In this document: positions 52,387-62,306 of the stretch, piece after piece
How the letters are laid out: the number at the start of each line of letters is the position of its first letter
How positions within the stretch are numbered: position 1 is the first letter of the stretch
Origin: Candidatus Dojkabacteria bacterium
GTDB taxonomy: Bacteria > Patescibacteria > Dojkabacteria > B142 > JAFGFJ01
Direction of reading: 5' to 3'
Assembly (NCBI GenBank): GCA_016931155.1
Contig: JAFGFJ010000006.1
Location: 62,001 to 126,000, forward strand
Length of the DNA stretch: 64,000 nucleotides
Translations under genes and position numbers: made by a program
The notes under the pieces: model-generated
What the model was told of the DNA's origin: nothing
The model's input: only the letters and a program-made list of their open reading frames with translations
The model's database searches: none

Positions 52387-52659
52387 ATGGCTCTTTCGAA
52401 AGAATCAAAAAACAATATTGTAAAGAAATTTGGATCTCACGATAAGGATACTGGGTCTCCCCAGGTTCAGATCGCCTTACTCTCTTCCAGAATTGATGAG
52501 CTAACCGAACATCTGAAAAGTCATAAGAATGATAATCATTCACGAAGAGGTCTTTTAAGACTTGTTGGACAGAGAAGGAAACTGATAAAGTATCTTGGGA
52601 AAGAAGAAGGAAAAGAGAGTCTGGAAAAAATTCAGAGAGAATTAAAGTTGACTGCTTAG
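52387..52659 (+). CDS. rpsO: 30S ribosomal protein S15
   Basis: 90 aa, standard length. Diagnostic HDKDTGSPQVQIALLSSRI and HSRRGLLRLVGQRRKLIKYL regions bind 16S rRNA helices 20-22. pnp, often downstream, is absent; ftsQ follows instead after 113 nt. Confidence 0.98.
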   Translation: MALSKESKNNIVKKFGSHDKDTGSPQVQIALLSSRIDELTEHLKSHKNDNHSRRGLLRLVGQRRKLIKYLGKEEGKESLEKIQRELKLTA

Positions 52660-52772
52660 GTTATTTCATTTGTTTCCCCTTGTTATGCTTGTCTCTACTA
52701 TTATTAGTGTTGTATTAATTCCACTTAGTCTTCTTTTTATAGTTTTATAGTAGAATAGACAAAGGAGCTTAT

Positions 52773-53822
52773 ATGAAAGTAGTCTGGAAACCAAATACTG
52801 CAAGCATCAAGAAAAGAAAAGGGAAGCTGGCCTTATTTTTTGAAACTATTCTTTCCAGAACAAAAAAGTTTTTGATATGGGCATTTGTCATTATTCCAAT
52901 TTTCGCTGTTTCTCTTTTTTTTCTTCTAAGGTACCTTTCTTCCGGTAAGTTCAATATCAATAATGTGGCTTTCTTTGGTACAACCCTTACACGCCAGGAA
53001 GATCTTGAGGCTATTAAAACGGACTTTCTGGGCAGGAATATTTTCCTTTTAAGAACCAGTGAAATAGAATTGGCTATGAGAGAGAAAGGGACGTATGTAA
53101 GTGAAGTGTATGTAGAGAAAATTCTTCCGGATAGTCTTGAGGTATACATTGAAGAAAAAATACCGCAGTTGATTTATATAAATTTCTCAAATGCTTATCT
53201 TCTGACAGGTGATTCTGAAGTGGTTGACGTAATATCAAAAGACCAGGAATTGGGTTTGAGTGATGAAGAGATATCTATACTCAAGGGTTTTGGAGACTTG
53301 AATTCAAATTACGTAATAGAAAGAATTATTTCAAAACAAGAGAACTTGGAAGATAATAGTGAGAAGATAGAAGAATTCAAGAAGTCCATAACAGAAGAAG
53401 AGAAATTGAAAACACTGAAAGAGATACGAGGAGAAATGCAGGCAAAAATTGAGCAAATATATGGAATTCATCTGGATAATGTCTCAAAAAGCCGTTTCTG
53501 GCACTTGCCTGTTACTTTCGTTTACGAGACTATGAGCTATCAGCTAACTGATAATATCGACAATAGTAAGATAAAATTTTTTCTAAACGTTGTGAAATTT
53601 ATTGATGAGAATAAAGAGTTTGAAGTATGGCGGTATCAGTGGGACAGTAAATTCAGGCTTTCTATACATCTGGTAAACGGGAAAATCTTCTATTTTTCTA
53701 CAAAAAGAGACTTCAATCTTCAAAAGGAAGATCTCCTTATCGTCCTAAATGAACTGAAAACAGAGGATAAGAATTATAGGAGTATTGATGTTGGTGCTGA
53801 TAAGGTAGTAGTTGATCGTTGA
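52773..53822 (+). CDS. ftsQ: Cell division protein FtsQ/DivIB-like
   Basis: 349 aa. Basic cytoplasmic tail, one transmembrane helix (about 33-53), then a POTRA domain (FNINNVAFFGTTLTRQEDL...) and a beta domain, plus a helical insertion near 175-230 not typical of short FtsQ. It recruits FtsL/FtsB and later divisome proteins. A Shine-Dalgarno AAAGGAG lies 6 nt before the ATG and a TAGAAT -10 near 52752. First gene of ftsQ-ftsA-ftsZ. Confidence 0.88.
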   Translation: MKVVWKPNTASIKKRKGKLALFFETILSRTKKFLIWAFVIIPIFAVSLFFLLRYLSSGKFNINNVAFFGTTLTRQEDLEAIKTDFLGRNIFLLRTSEIELAMREKGTYVSEVYVEKILPDSLEVYIEEKIPQLIYINFSNAYLLTGDSEVVDVISKDQELGLSDEEISILKGFGDLNSNYVIERIISKQENLEDNSEKIEEFKKSITEEEKLKTLKEIRGEMQAKIEQIYGIHLDNVSKSRFWHLPVTFVYETMSYQLTDNIDNSKIKFFLNVVKFIDENKEFEVWRYQWDSKFRLSIHLVNGKIFYFSTKRDFNLQKEDLLIVLNELKTEDKNYRSIDVGADKVVVDR

Positions 53823-53963
53823 ATCACAGAAAATAAACTTTATTAGTTTGACAAAAACTGCTTTACAGCTAAAATAGTCCTCAATACTTTGAATTGGTGT
53901 ATAATTGTTTGCGAAAGGTTCTGGTTGGGGATAGAATATATAAAATTTTAAAAGCTAGGTTAG

Positions 53964-55289
53964 ATGGCCAATCGAATAATTACTGCTCTTGATGTAGGCT
54001 CTACTAAGATCTGTGCAGCTATAGCTTCTGTTGAAGAAGGACAACAACCGAAAGTAATAGGAGTAGCTACTTATCCAAGTGAAGGACTCAAAAAAGGAAC
54101 TATTGTTGATATTGACGATGCAATAAATTCTATTGCGGCCTGTCTTGAAGCGGCTGAGAGAATGGCTGGGATTACTGTATCTTCGGTTTACCTTACTATA
54201 AATGGAAAGGATATAACAAGCACAAACAACCGTGGAGTTGTCGCAATAGCACAGGATGAAATTGTAACTGATGATGTTTTCAGGGCTATTGAGAGTGCAA
54301 GGACAGTGTCAATTCCTCCTGCCAGGGAAATACTACACGTTATTCCCAGGGAATTTATTGTCGATGCTCAAAGTGGAATAAAAGATCCAGTTGGCATGAC
54401 AGGTACCAGGCTTGAGGTTGACGCTCATATCATTTCAGCAACTTCTACATCTATTCACAATTTAATTAAATCCGTTCAACAGCTGGGACTCAGAATTGAT
54501 GATATTGTTTTTACAGGATGGGCATCTTCGACTGCTGTTCTTACGCCTACGGAGAGAGAGCTTGGGGTGATGATGATTGATATGGGTGGGGGAACGACTT
54601 CTATCAATACGTTCGTAGATGACGCAATTACTTATAGCGGCTGTGTTCCTTTTGGGGGTGTGAATGTAACAAGTGATTTGGCGATTGGTCTTAGGGTGTC
54701 TCTTGAGGACGCCGAGAAAATAAAAGTTAGTATTGGAGACATTATTAGAGGAGCAGGTAAGCAGGAATCTGAAGCAGTAAAGACTAGAGATGGACTTCTG
54801 GAGGAAGAAACAAAAGAAAGACGAGGTGTAAAAGAAGTGAAAAAGAAGAAGGAGGTAGTCGATATTTCAGCTCTTGAGGTTGAGGGAATGAAGACAGTAA
54901 GTAAGAAACTATTCGATGAAATTGTTGAAGCAAGGATGGTTGAAATATTCAGTCTTGTGATAAATCAACTCGAGCAGTCAAGAAATGAGTACAGGCTTCC
55001 TGCCGGGGTGGTAATAACGGGCGGTTCTGCAATGCTCCCTAGAATTACTGCTATTGCAAAGGAAGTTTTTGGAGCACCTGCAAGAATTGGGAGTCCAAAT
55101 GGAGTAGAAGGTTTGATTGATGAGATAGCTTCTCCTGCCTACGCTGCAAGCCAGGGACTTATTCTCTACGGTGCACTAGATGAGGGAGGAGGAAAGGGAA
55201 AGAATATTGGAGGAACTGGAGGGTCAAAACAAAATAGTGGAGGAATCCTTGGTAATATCACTGGATTTATTAAAAATTTATTGCCATAA
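53964..55289 (+). CDS. ftsA: Cell division protein FtsA
   Basis: 441 aa actin-like ATPase. N-terminal ALDVGSTKICA phosphate loop, MIDMGGGTTS (phosphate 2), GGVNVTSDLA, a lysine/glutamate-rich insertion at about 265-305 longer than usual, VVITGGSAMLP, and a C-terminal amphipathic helix (GFIKNLLP) for membrane binding. It tethers FtsZ. Between ftsQ and ftsZ. Confidence 0.97.
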   Translation: MANRIITALDVGSTKICAAIASVEEGQQPKVIGVATYPSEGLKKGTIVDIDDAINSIAACLEAAERMAGITVSSVYLTINGKDITSTNNRGVVAIAQDEIVTDDVFRAIESARTVSIPPAREILHVIPREFIVDAQSGIKDPVGMTGTRLEVDAHIISATSTSIHNLIKSVQQLGLRIDDIVFTGWASSTAVLTPTERELGVMMIDMGGGTTSINTFVDDAITYSGCVPFGGVNVTSDLAIGLRVSLEDAEKIKVSIGDIIRGAGKQESEAVKTRDGLLEEETKERRGVKEVKKKKEVVDISALEVEGMKTVSKKLFDEIVEARMVEIFSLVINQLEQSRNEYRLPAGVVITGGSAMLPRITAIAKEVFGAPARIGSPNGVEGLIDEIASPAYAASQGLILYGALDEGGGKGKNIGGTGGSKQNSGGILGNITGFIKNLLP

Positions 55290-55377
55290 TAAGATAGTTC
55301 TTGTATGCTGATTGAGCACTTCTGACTTACTTCTGCCTTTTATTTCAGGGTCTATTTTTATTTTGTAGATTGGTTAT

Positions 55378-56529
55378 ATGTTAGTTAAGCCTCAGTCTTC
55401 GAGTTTAGCTAAAATTAAAGTTGTGGGGATAGGTGGTGGTGGTGGTAATGCAATTAATAACATGATAAATAACTACAACATTGAGGGTGTAGAATTTATC
55501 TCAGTAAATACAGATGCTCAGGCTTTAAACAATTCCCAGGCAGAGGTAAAACTCAGAATAGGTGATGAGGTCACTCGTGGACTTGGTAGTGGAGGAAACC
55601 CAAATATTGGAAAGAAAGCTGCTGAGGAGAGTGTTGATTTGTTGCACGAGCACCTTGCTGGGGCTGACATGGTATTTATTACTGCTGGTATGGGTGGAGG
55701 GACAGGAACTGGTGCTGCACCAGTTATTGCTGGTATTTCAAAAAACCTTGGAGCCTTGACTGTTGCAATTGTTACCAAGCCATTTTCTTTCGAAGGAAAG
55801 AAGAGAATGTCAACGGCTTTGGAAGGTGTATCAGCTCTTCGTGACAAGGTTGATACTCTGATTGTTGTGCCGAACCAAAGGCTCATGGAAATTACCGATA
55901 AAAACATTTCCTTCCTTGAGGCGATGAAAAGGGTGGACGATGTTTTGGCTCACGCAGTAAAAAGTATTGCAAATCTCATTACAACTGCAGGACTGATCAA
56001 TGTTGACTTTGCTGATGTGAAAACTATTATGGCGAATGCTGGTACTGCACTTATGGGAATGGGTTCAGGAACAGGAGATGATAGAGCTGCTGAGGCGACA
56101 AGACAAGCAGTTAGCTCTCCTCTTCTCGAGCTTTCAATTGAGGGAGCGAAAGGAGTTTTGTTTAATGTAATAAGTGGAAAAAATCTTGCAATGTATGAAG
56201 TAGATGAGGCGGCTAGAATTATCTCCGATGCAGCTCATCCTGATGCCAATGTAATATTTGGGGCGACTATTGATGAATCTCTTGACGATGAATTCCAGAT
56301 AACAATTTTAGCTACTGGTTTCAGTAGTGCACAGGGAGCAAAATATATTGAGGGGATTATTCCGACGACTTCAGGAATTGCTGATTTTTCAGAGGGTACT
56401 GATGAAGCTGAGGAGGTGGACGAAGAGTATGTGCCCCCGGTAAAAGAGAACAAGAAGAAGAAAAGTGACGATGAATCTGAGAAGGATCTGGAGACACCTG
56501 CCTTCCTCAGAAGGAGAAAAAATTATTAG
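55378..56529 (+). CDS. ftsZ: Cell division protein FtsZ
   Basis: 383 aa tubulin homologue. GTP loop G-G-G-G-G-N-A-I-N-N near 18-27, signature GGGTGTGAAP near 105, T7-loop NVDFADV, an acidic linker, and a C-terminal peptide TPAFLRRR that binds FtsA. It polymerises into the Z ring. A -10-like TAGATT lies 6 nt before the ATG, so it may be made separately from ftsA. Confidence 0.98.
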   Translation: MLVKPQSSSLAKIKVVGIGGGGGNAINNMINNYNIEGVEFISVNTDAQALNNSQAEVKLRIGDEVTRGLGSGGNPNIGKKAAEESVDLLHEHLAGADMVFITAGMGGGTGTGAAPVIAGISKNLGALTVAIVTKPFSFEGKKRMSTALEGVSALRDKVDTLIVVPNQRLMEITDKNISFLEAMKRVDDVLAHAVKSIANLITTAGLINVDFADVKTIMANAGTALMGMGSGTGDDRAAEATRQAVSSPLLELSIEGAKGVLFNVISGKNLAMYEVDEAARIISDAAHPDANVIFGATIDESLDDEFQITILATGFSSAQGAKYIEGIIPTTSGIADFSEGTDEAEEVDEEYVPPVKENKKKKSDDESEKDLETPAFLRRRKNY

Positions 56530-56543
56530 ACAGTTCTTTGTGA

Positions 56544-57419
56544 CTATTCTTCAAAAGGTTTTGCAACGACCATAAACCTTTTTCCATTACTTCCGTCTGG
56601 ATAACACGTAAATAAGGTCAGAGTTTTCTGATTGACTTTTCCGTTTATTATTCTTGTGTCATCTGGCTCGATTATTCCGGTACTGGACACTTTGTATTTG
56701 TATGTCGTCTCATCCATATGAATTATTATTTCATCTCCCATCCGCACTTTCCGTAGCAACGAAAATGCTGCAACCTTGTCTCCTGTTCTTTTATAATAAT
56801 CTCCTGCTGCGCTGTGCCCGTAGATGACAATATTATTTTGGACATCGGATATTGGAAGACCTGTTCCTTTAAAGTGTGCCAGTGTTGTTTGAAGAACACT
56901 TTTGTACACCTCTTCTATTCCACTTTCGACATTTGCAGTTACAGCGAGTTTATCGAATTCCAGAGATTCTATTGTCAAGTAAAATATTCCCTGGTAATTA
57001 TTACTAACAGGGTCTTCTTTGATAACGTTAGCCTCAAGTGCTTCTTGTGTGAGATGTTGGAAATACTGGGATCCAGGGTTTGATAAATACTGCTCTCTTG
57101 CTGAAAGAAATTCTCCTTCGACAAGAGTAACGTTGCCTTGTTCATAGTAGCCAGACACTTCTTTTAATCTCTGATCTATTTCTGGAGTGATTTGATTGTA
57201 AAGTAGTAAACCTCCTGTCGTTATTAGAATCAGAGGTATAGCAAGACTTGCTAATTTTGAAGTAGTAAGCATGTCTTGGAAGTCGTGCTTCAGACCGGAT
57301 AATACTTTTCCAACTGTCAACTGCTCTTTTGGCATTTTATTGAATATGAGAGGAAAAGCATTTTGTTCTCTACTGATATTCTTTTCGACTATTACTTTTT
57401 TGTATGAGTATAAGGCCAT
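56544..57419 (-). CDS. Sortase family protein, long form
   Basis: 291 aa. Transmembrane helix about 56-76 after a 55-residue cytoplasmic leader, then a helical spacer, and the sortase domain with H202 (IYGHS), C272 in T-L-F-T-C-Y-P-D-G and R281 (GKRF). It is convergent with ftsZ (14 nt) and divergent from the sigma gene. Differs from the 28.2 kb sortase in its extra N-terminal helical region; ATG at residue 29 is an alternative start. Confidence 0.9.
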   Translation of the reverse strand: MALYSYKKVIVEKNISREQNAFPLIFNKMPKEQLTVGKVLSGLKHDFQDMLTTSKLASLAIPLILITTGGLLLYNQITPEIDQRLKEVSGYYEQGNVTLVEGEFLSAREQYLSNPGSQYFQHLTQEALEANVIKEDPVSNNYQGIFYLTIESLEFDKLAVTANVESGIEEVYKSVLQTTLAHFKGTGLPISDVQNNIVIYGHSAAGDYYKRTGDKVAAFSLLRKVRMGDEIIIHMDETTYKYKVSSTGIIEPDDTRIINGKVNQKTLTLFTCYPDGSNGKRFMVVAKPFEE

Positions 57420-57505
57420 TTTCTGTAGATCTTTTCAAACTTCATAATATCATTCTTTCTTAATATAATAAAAAGGTGGTAAAATGAACAACTTAAATTA
57501 ACCTC

Positions 57506-57511
57506 TAGTAT
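57506..57511 (+). promoter_or_regulatory. -10 box (TAGTAT) 5 nt before the rpoD start
   Basis: TAGTAT-N5-ATG, the same spacing as dnaN, dnaG, def and tsaC. A TTAAAT lies near the -35 distance. Weaker than the extended -10 examples. Confidence 0.45.
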
Positions 57512-57516
57512 CTCCT

Positions 57517-58617
57517 ATGGCTATTAGTCAAAAAATCAAAAAGCAGGTTCATGATTTGGTAAAAAAGGGACAGGAACAGGGGTACCTTACGCATGAGGAG
57601 GTACTTACGATTTTTCCGGAAGTTGAAGAAGATTTACAACTCCTGGAATATGTTATCACTGAACTTCAGGATTCAGATATTGAGTTGATTGAGCCTACAG
57701 AAGAGGTTGAGGTAGAGAGTCTTTCAGGCAGTCCTTCAGAGATGACATTTGAGCAGAAAGTAAATATTCTAAAAAAGATCAGGGCACATGTATCAACAGA
57801 TCCAATAAGAGCCTATCTTCATGAAATAGGAAGGATTCCACTTTTGAATAAAGAGGAAGAAGTAATTCTAGCCAAAAGGATAGAAAAAGGTGATCTTGAA
57901 GCCAAGGAGCTTTTGACTACTGCAAACCTTAGACTGGTAGTTTCTATTGCAAAAAAATATGCAAAAAGAGGGCTTGATCTTTTGGATCTTATACAGGAAG
58001 GAAATATTGGTTTAATGAGAGCAGTTGAAAAATTTGAATACAGAAAAAATTTCAAGTTTTCGACATATGCTACCTGGTGGATAAGACAGGCAATAACCAG
58101 GGCTATCGCCGATCAGGCGAGGACAATTAGAATTCCTGTTCATATGATCGAAACAATAAATAAGCTCAATAAAGTAACGAGTGAGCTTTCAGCTAAGTTG
58201 GGAAGAAGACCTTCTGCAACTGAAATTGCAAAAGAGATGCAGATTGATGTAGATAAGGTTCATGAAATAAAAAGGATTGCTCAAAAACCTGCTTCACTTG
58301 AGGCTCCGATTGGAGAGGAAAAAGATAGTAAACTTGGAGATATTATTCCTGATGAGTATTCTGCCTCTCCTTCAGAGATTGCCAACTGGTCGTTCTTGAA
58401 AAAACAGGTTGGAGAAATCCTCGATGGACTCACTGATAGAGAAAAAAAAGTTCTTGAGCTTCGTTTTGGCTTGAAAGATGGAGTGTCTCGAACGCTTGAG
58501 GAAGTAGGTCACGAGTTTAAGGTTACTAGAGAGCGCATTAGACAGATCGAAGCAAAGGCTTTGAAGAGATTAAGAAACGATGAAGTCGCTCAAGCACTTA
58601 GAGAATACCTTCAATGA
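57517..58617 (+). CDS. rpoD: RNA polymerase primary sigma factor (sigma-70/SigA)
   Basis: 366 aa, a short primary sigma. Region 1.2 DPIRAYLHEIGRIPLL, region 2 with ANLRLVVSIAKKY...GLDLLDLIQEGNIGL and TYATWWIRQAITRAI (the -10 recognition helix), region 3 IRIPVHMIETINK, region 4 SRTLEEVGHEFKVTRERIRQIEAKALKRLR. The N-terminal region 1.1 is small. Its stop overlaps the start of the fibronectin-III gene by 4 nt. Confidence 0.97.
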   Translation: MAISQKIKKQVHDLVKKGQEQGYLTHEEVLTIFPEVEEDLQLLEYVITELQDSDIELIEPTEEVEVESLSGSPSEMTFEQKVNILKKIRAHVSTDPIRAYLHEIGRIPLLNKEEEVILAKRIEKGDLEAKELLTTANLRLVVSIAKKYAKRGLDLLDLIQEGNIGLMRAVEKFEYRKNFKFSTYATWWIRQAITRAIADQARTIRIPVHMIETINKLNKVTSELSAKLGRRPSATEIAKEMQIDVDKVHEIKRIAQKPASLEAPIGEEKDSKLGDIIPDEYSASPSEIANWSFLKKQVGEILDGLTDREKKVLELRFGLKDGVSRTLEEVGHEFKVTRERIRQIEAKALKRLRNDEVAQALREYLQ

Positions 58618-59867
58618 TAAAAAAAACAGCTGCCTTCTTGGTTGCAGTACTTTTCCTTATTGGAGTACTGCCGGTGCAAGCAATAAACGGCAGTCAATCA
58701 AAATCAATTAGTGGTGTCCCTGCGGTTGGCTCGTTTAAAGGAGTATCTGCTGGCAATCAGACAGTTTTTTCTTCCTCCTTTAATGTGTCTTCAATTTCAT
58801 CGAGTGCGCAAGTTCATTCTGCTACACTATCTATTACTCAGGCAAATGGAGCATTGGGAAATTCAACCTTTGACCTTGTGGAGAAAAGAAATGGCATCAC
58901 CCTAGGAACAAAAGTCTTGTCCAACTCGGGGAATACCCATATATTCAGTGGAATCAATGATGTAATTAATGATTGGATTTCCGACCCATCTGCTAACCAG
59001 GGATTTTCCTTTAGTGCCTCTAATCTTGATGCGGATGATAATATTAGTATGACAGGGATAACGTTAAATGTTACATATTACTTTGAAGATACTGTCCCCC
59101 CTGTCATATCGAATGTTAAGGCAAGTTCAATTACAAATACTTCTGTGAGAATTACCTGGAAGACAGATGAAGTATCATTAGGTTATGTTGATTATGGTCT
59201 TTCTAAAAGCTATGGACTTGCGGTTGTTGGAAATGACTACATTGTTGATCACGCAGTTATGATTAACGGTCTTAAGCCGGGAAGTCTTTATCACTATAGG
59301 GTTAGAGGAAAAGATTCTTCGGGGAACGAGTCAGTTACAGGAGATTTTACCTTCACAACAACAGGGGAGAAGGAAGAAGATAGCGTTCAAGATGAAGTTA
59401 TTGTAAAACAAAAGCTTCTGCCACCGAACGATCTTCGTTATGAAGTCAATGAGATAGACGGAAGTTTTGCTGTGGTTCTTAAATGGGATAAAAGCAACAC
59501 TGAAGATATAGATGGCTACAGGGTATACAGAGCTGTAGATGAAAGGTTTCCTGCAGAGCTTTATATCCAACTTGATAGAGAGATATACCAATTTAGCGAT
59601 AGAAATATAGAGAAGGATAAAACATATTTTTATATAGTACGTGCTTACAGTAACAAAGAGGAATCATCAGATTCAAATGAGATAGTGGTCAAGGTTGAAG
59701 AAGAAACAGTAATCAGTAAGGTTCCTATCAAACCTGGAAATCAGGCTTTTTTGATGAAACTTGGAGCGGTAAATGTTGCTGCCTTTTCACTTGTTGCTTT
59801 GGGGTATTTTTTAATACGGAGATTCAAAAGAAAGAAAAAGAAGACGGAAAGCAAGAAATCTTTATAA
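58614..59867 (+). CDS. Exported fibronectin type III domain protein, membrane anchored
   Basis: 417 aa. Signal peptide about 1-23 (ending VQA), an N-terminal beta domain (25-155) with a DNRLRE/carbohydrate-module-like look, one clear FnIII domain (about 160-245), a second FnIII-like domain (265-365), a transmembrane helix (about 380-402) and a Lys/Arg-rich tail. No LPxTG. Probably a surface adhesin or glycan-binding protein. Its ATG overlaps the sigma stop (ATGA), so it depends on the rpoD transcript, an unexpected pairing. Confidence 0.82.
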   Translation: MIKKTAAFLVAVLFLIGVLPVQAINGSQSKSISGVPAVGSFKGVSAGNQTVFSSSFNVSSISSSAQVHSATLSITQANGALGNSTFDLVEKRNGITLGTKVLSNSGNTHIFSGINDVINDWISDPSANQGFSFSASNLDADDNISMTGITLNVTYYFEDTVPPVISNVKASSITNTSVRITWKTDEVSLGYVDYGLSKSYGLAVVGNDYIVDHAVMINGLKPGSLYHYRVRGKDSSGNESVTGDFTFTTTGEKEEDSVQDEVIVKQKLLPPNDLRYEVNEIDGSFAVVLKWDKSNTEDIDGYRVYRAVDERFPAELYIQLDREIYQFSDRNIEKDKTYFYIVRAYSNKEESSDSNEIVVKVEEETVISKVPIKPGNQAFLMKLGAVNVAAFSLVALGYFLIRRFKRKKKKTESKKSL

Positions 59868-60920
59868 GGATTTCTTGTTCTTGTATTTGTATGCCTCGTA
59901 AAGTGCAAGGAACAATATAACGATAAGTGGTCCATACATTATTCCGAGAATACCGAATAGTTTTATTCCTCCAAGTATGCTGAAAAAAGAAATCAAAGGA
60001 TGTAGTTTTACGTCTTTTTCAAGAAGTTTAGGTCTGAGAAAATTATCAATTGAACTTATTACAAGAATGCCCCACAGAAAAAGGATTATTGCGTGAATAG
60101 GTTGTCCCGAAACAAAAAGGATAATTGAGGCGGGAATCCAAACAAAACCCGAACCAAGGGGGACAATGGATAGGAAAATCATAACAAGTGTCCAGAATAA
60201 AGGAGCATCGATCCCAAGAATCCAAAACATTATACCACCCGAAATACCTTGTGCAGCACCAACAACTAAAGTTCCTTTTGCAACAGAGGTAGATATTGCG
60301 TTAAATTTCTCAATAAAAAGATTATCAAGAGTATCGTCGAGAGGGCTGAATGCTTTGAATGTTGCTCTCAAATTCCCGTGCTCCTTGAATATGTATATGA
60401 GTGTATAGATAAGAAAAGTTGTTGCAATTACTACGTTTACTACGTCTCTCAGAAAACTGACAATAGTGGATGCACTGCCGACAATATTTCCGGCCAGATT
60501 GAGAACTGCACCCTTATAATCAACGACCTCGAACTTAAAATTGATTTTAAGTGAAGCGAGAATATCGTTTATTCTGTTTGTAAGTTCTTTCCCACTGTCT
60601 TCGAGTAAACGATTTTCGGTTATATATGTCTGCAGTGAGTCTTTTATGCTCAATGCCTGGTTTGTTGCAATTAGTAAAATAAAAACTACAGGAATAATAA
60701 CAATTACAATGACAAATATAGTAGAAAGAGTAGCGGCAATATCCTTGTTTTTAATTTTTTTTAAGAAAAAGTAGTAAACAGGGCTGAATAATTCAACAAG
60801 TACAATAGATATTACTATAATTCCAAGAAACGGTTTGAAAATAAGAAAAGAAACAATAGCAAGAGCTACAAGTAGAAAAAAGAAGAATAATTCTTTGACA
60901 TGCATATGTTTTAGCTCCAT
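59862..60920 (-). CDS. AI-2E family transporter (YdiK/PerM-like)
   Basis: 352 aa, about eight transmembrane helices with a soluble insert between helices 2 and 3. C-terminal motif PLISFFSILGGIKLFGILG and YGPLIVILFLALYE is typical of the family (formerly UPF0118), whose members move AI-2 or other solutes or act as antiporters. Function here unknown. Its ATG shares one nt with the upstream stop (TAATG), so it is coupled to the beta-propeller gene. The 3' end overlaps the convergent FnIII gene by 6 nt. Confidence 0.88.
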   Translation of the reverse strand: MELKHMHVKELFFFFLLVALAIVSFLIFKPFLGIIVISIVLVELFSPVYYFFLKKIKNKDIAATLSTIFVIVIVIIPVVFILLIATNQALSIKDSLQTYITENRLLEDSGKELTNRINDILASLKINFKFEVVDYKGAVLNLAGNIVGSASTIVSFLRDVVNVVIATTFLIYTLIYIFKEHGNLRATFKAFSPLDDTLDNLFIEKFNAISTSVAKGTLVVGAAQGISGGIMFWILGIDAPLFWTLVMIFLSIVPLGSGFVWIPASIILFVSGQPIHAIILFLWGILVISSIDNFLRPKLLEKDVKLHPLISFFSILGGIKLFGILGIMYGPLIVILFLALYEAYKYKNKKSL

Positions 60921-62242
60921 TATTTGACTACAACTTTATAAATTCTTCCCTCGATTATATCACCAAAGTAAAAATTGCCGGATTTTTCTACAGCCAGCCC
61001 CAATGGATTGCTATAATACTTATCTGATTGGTTACTTCTTTCTATTATAGGTGAAAGTGATAATACAGATTTGTCGATTCCTCTTGTGATAATCCCGAGG
61101 GCAATCTGTTTTCCTCTTACAGAAGTTGGGCTTGCTGTTACTCCAAAATATGAAATCAATACAGAGGTAGACTTTTCGTCTGAAGCAGGGATTGCTCCTT
61201 TTCCCTTGTGAACCTCAATATTGGTTGGGGTTACTGTCTGGTTCCACCTATGGAGTACCATATCGGTAAGACTATCAGTATCCGGATGGGAAATTCTTCT
61301 TTGAAGTGATGCTGTAGTTCCATCCCAGCCTAAATTGTTCCCTGAATTAGGAAACCTATTGTTACTTAAAAGGTTCGAATAAATGAATCTGTCATATTTA
61401 TCTGGTCCCGTATCAAGGATAATAACTCTTTTATCCGGGTCAAAAGAGTCTATTGCGAGACCAGGGGCATTTCTTATTCCTATTGCCTGGATTCTCGGAG
61501 ACTTCGGGTAAGGTCTTGAGCCAAGTGGATTAGAGCCATCTGCTTGTATCAAAATTATTTTTCCAGACTCCAGGCTTTTATCTTGTGCCTCTGCGGAATT
61601 GAATCCATCTCCAATTGCAAACATAACATGAGGTTTTCCGGAAACTAGAGTACTTATCCCTTTTTGTATTTGGTGTGAAGAGCCTCCTTCAATATTTGCA
61701 GTGAAGATTGTTGTCAAATTTACTCCCGTAAGTACTCCGCTTTCCTCATTGATAATAATTTTCCCAACTTTGTTAAAGATTTTGTCCTCATTGTTTTTTT
61801 CACTGTAAAACAAAAACAGTTCCCGACTCTTTTCAAAATCAACGCTAAAAGTAATTCCTGTAAGACCATATTCCTCTGGAAAACCAGAGCAAAGAGATCC
61901 CAGAGAGAAAAATGGCACTGCCTGTCTGACCAGATTTTCACCTTGTCTTACAAATGCAGTAATATCTCCATCAAGTGAAGAGGCGAGCATATACTTGTCA
62001 TCCGGAGAAATAGCTATGCTGCTTATGGATGGAATGTTTGAAGCAAAAATCGAGACTTCAAACTTGTCTTTCTCAATTGCCTCATAGCCTTCTTTGTCAA
62101 TCACATCAAACAATTGTTTCTGCTCCTGGGATTCCACTTTTCTGAAAACAGGGGGATTGAAATATATGTATCCAAGTCCTAAGGCTATTATCTGAAAGAT
62201 AAGAAAATGCAGAACTGGAAAATTACTTTTCTTTTTTTCCAT
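60920..62242 (-). CDS. Membrane-anchored beta-propeller protein (glucose/sorbosone dehydrogenase-like)
   Basis: 440 aa. N-terminal signal anchor (about 8-28), then a six-bladed propeller with GSDH-family features: GLTGITFSVDF, GGSSHQIQKG, FAIGDGFNS, ADGSNP, GIRNAPGLAID, DTGPDKYD, GNNLGWDG and a closing NPLGLAVEKSGNFYFGDIIEGRIYKV. The His-Arg-Asn-rich PQQ site of true dehydrogenases is not clearly complete, so it may be a non-redox propeller. Coupled to the AI-2E gene. Confidence 0.78.
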   Translation of the reverse strand: MEKKKSNFPVLHFLIFQIIALGLGYIYFNPPVFRKVESQEQKQLFDVIDKEGYEAIEKDKFEVSIFASNIPSISSIAISPDDKYMLASSLDGDITAFVRQGENLVRQAVPFFSLGSLCSGFPEEYGLTGITFSVDFEKSRELFLFYSEKNNEDKIFNKVGKIIINEESGVLTGVNLTTIFTANIEGGSSHQIQKGISTLVSGKPHVMFAIGDGFNSAEAQDKSLESGKIILIQADGSNPLGSRPYPKSPRIQAIGIRNAPGLAIDSFDPDKRVIILDTGPDKYDRFIYSNLLSNNRFPNSGNNLGWDGTTASLQRRISHPDTDSLTDMVLHRWNQTVTPTNIEVHKGKGAIPASDEKSTSVLISYFGVTASPTSVRGKQIALGIITRGIDKSVLSLSPIIERSNQSDKYYSNPLGLAVEKSGNFYFGDIIEGRIYKVVVK

Positions 62243-62306
62243 GATTGTTTCTTTATTTTAGATAAGCTTCAGCTAATTGGCAAATGACATAAAACAAAAA
62301 TATAGT

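Noticed and set aside
57484..57501. Five-codon ORF (MNNLN) upstream of rpoD as a leader peptide
   Set aside because: If the -10 at 57506-57511 is used, the mini-ORF lies before the transcription start; five codons carry no evidence on their own.
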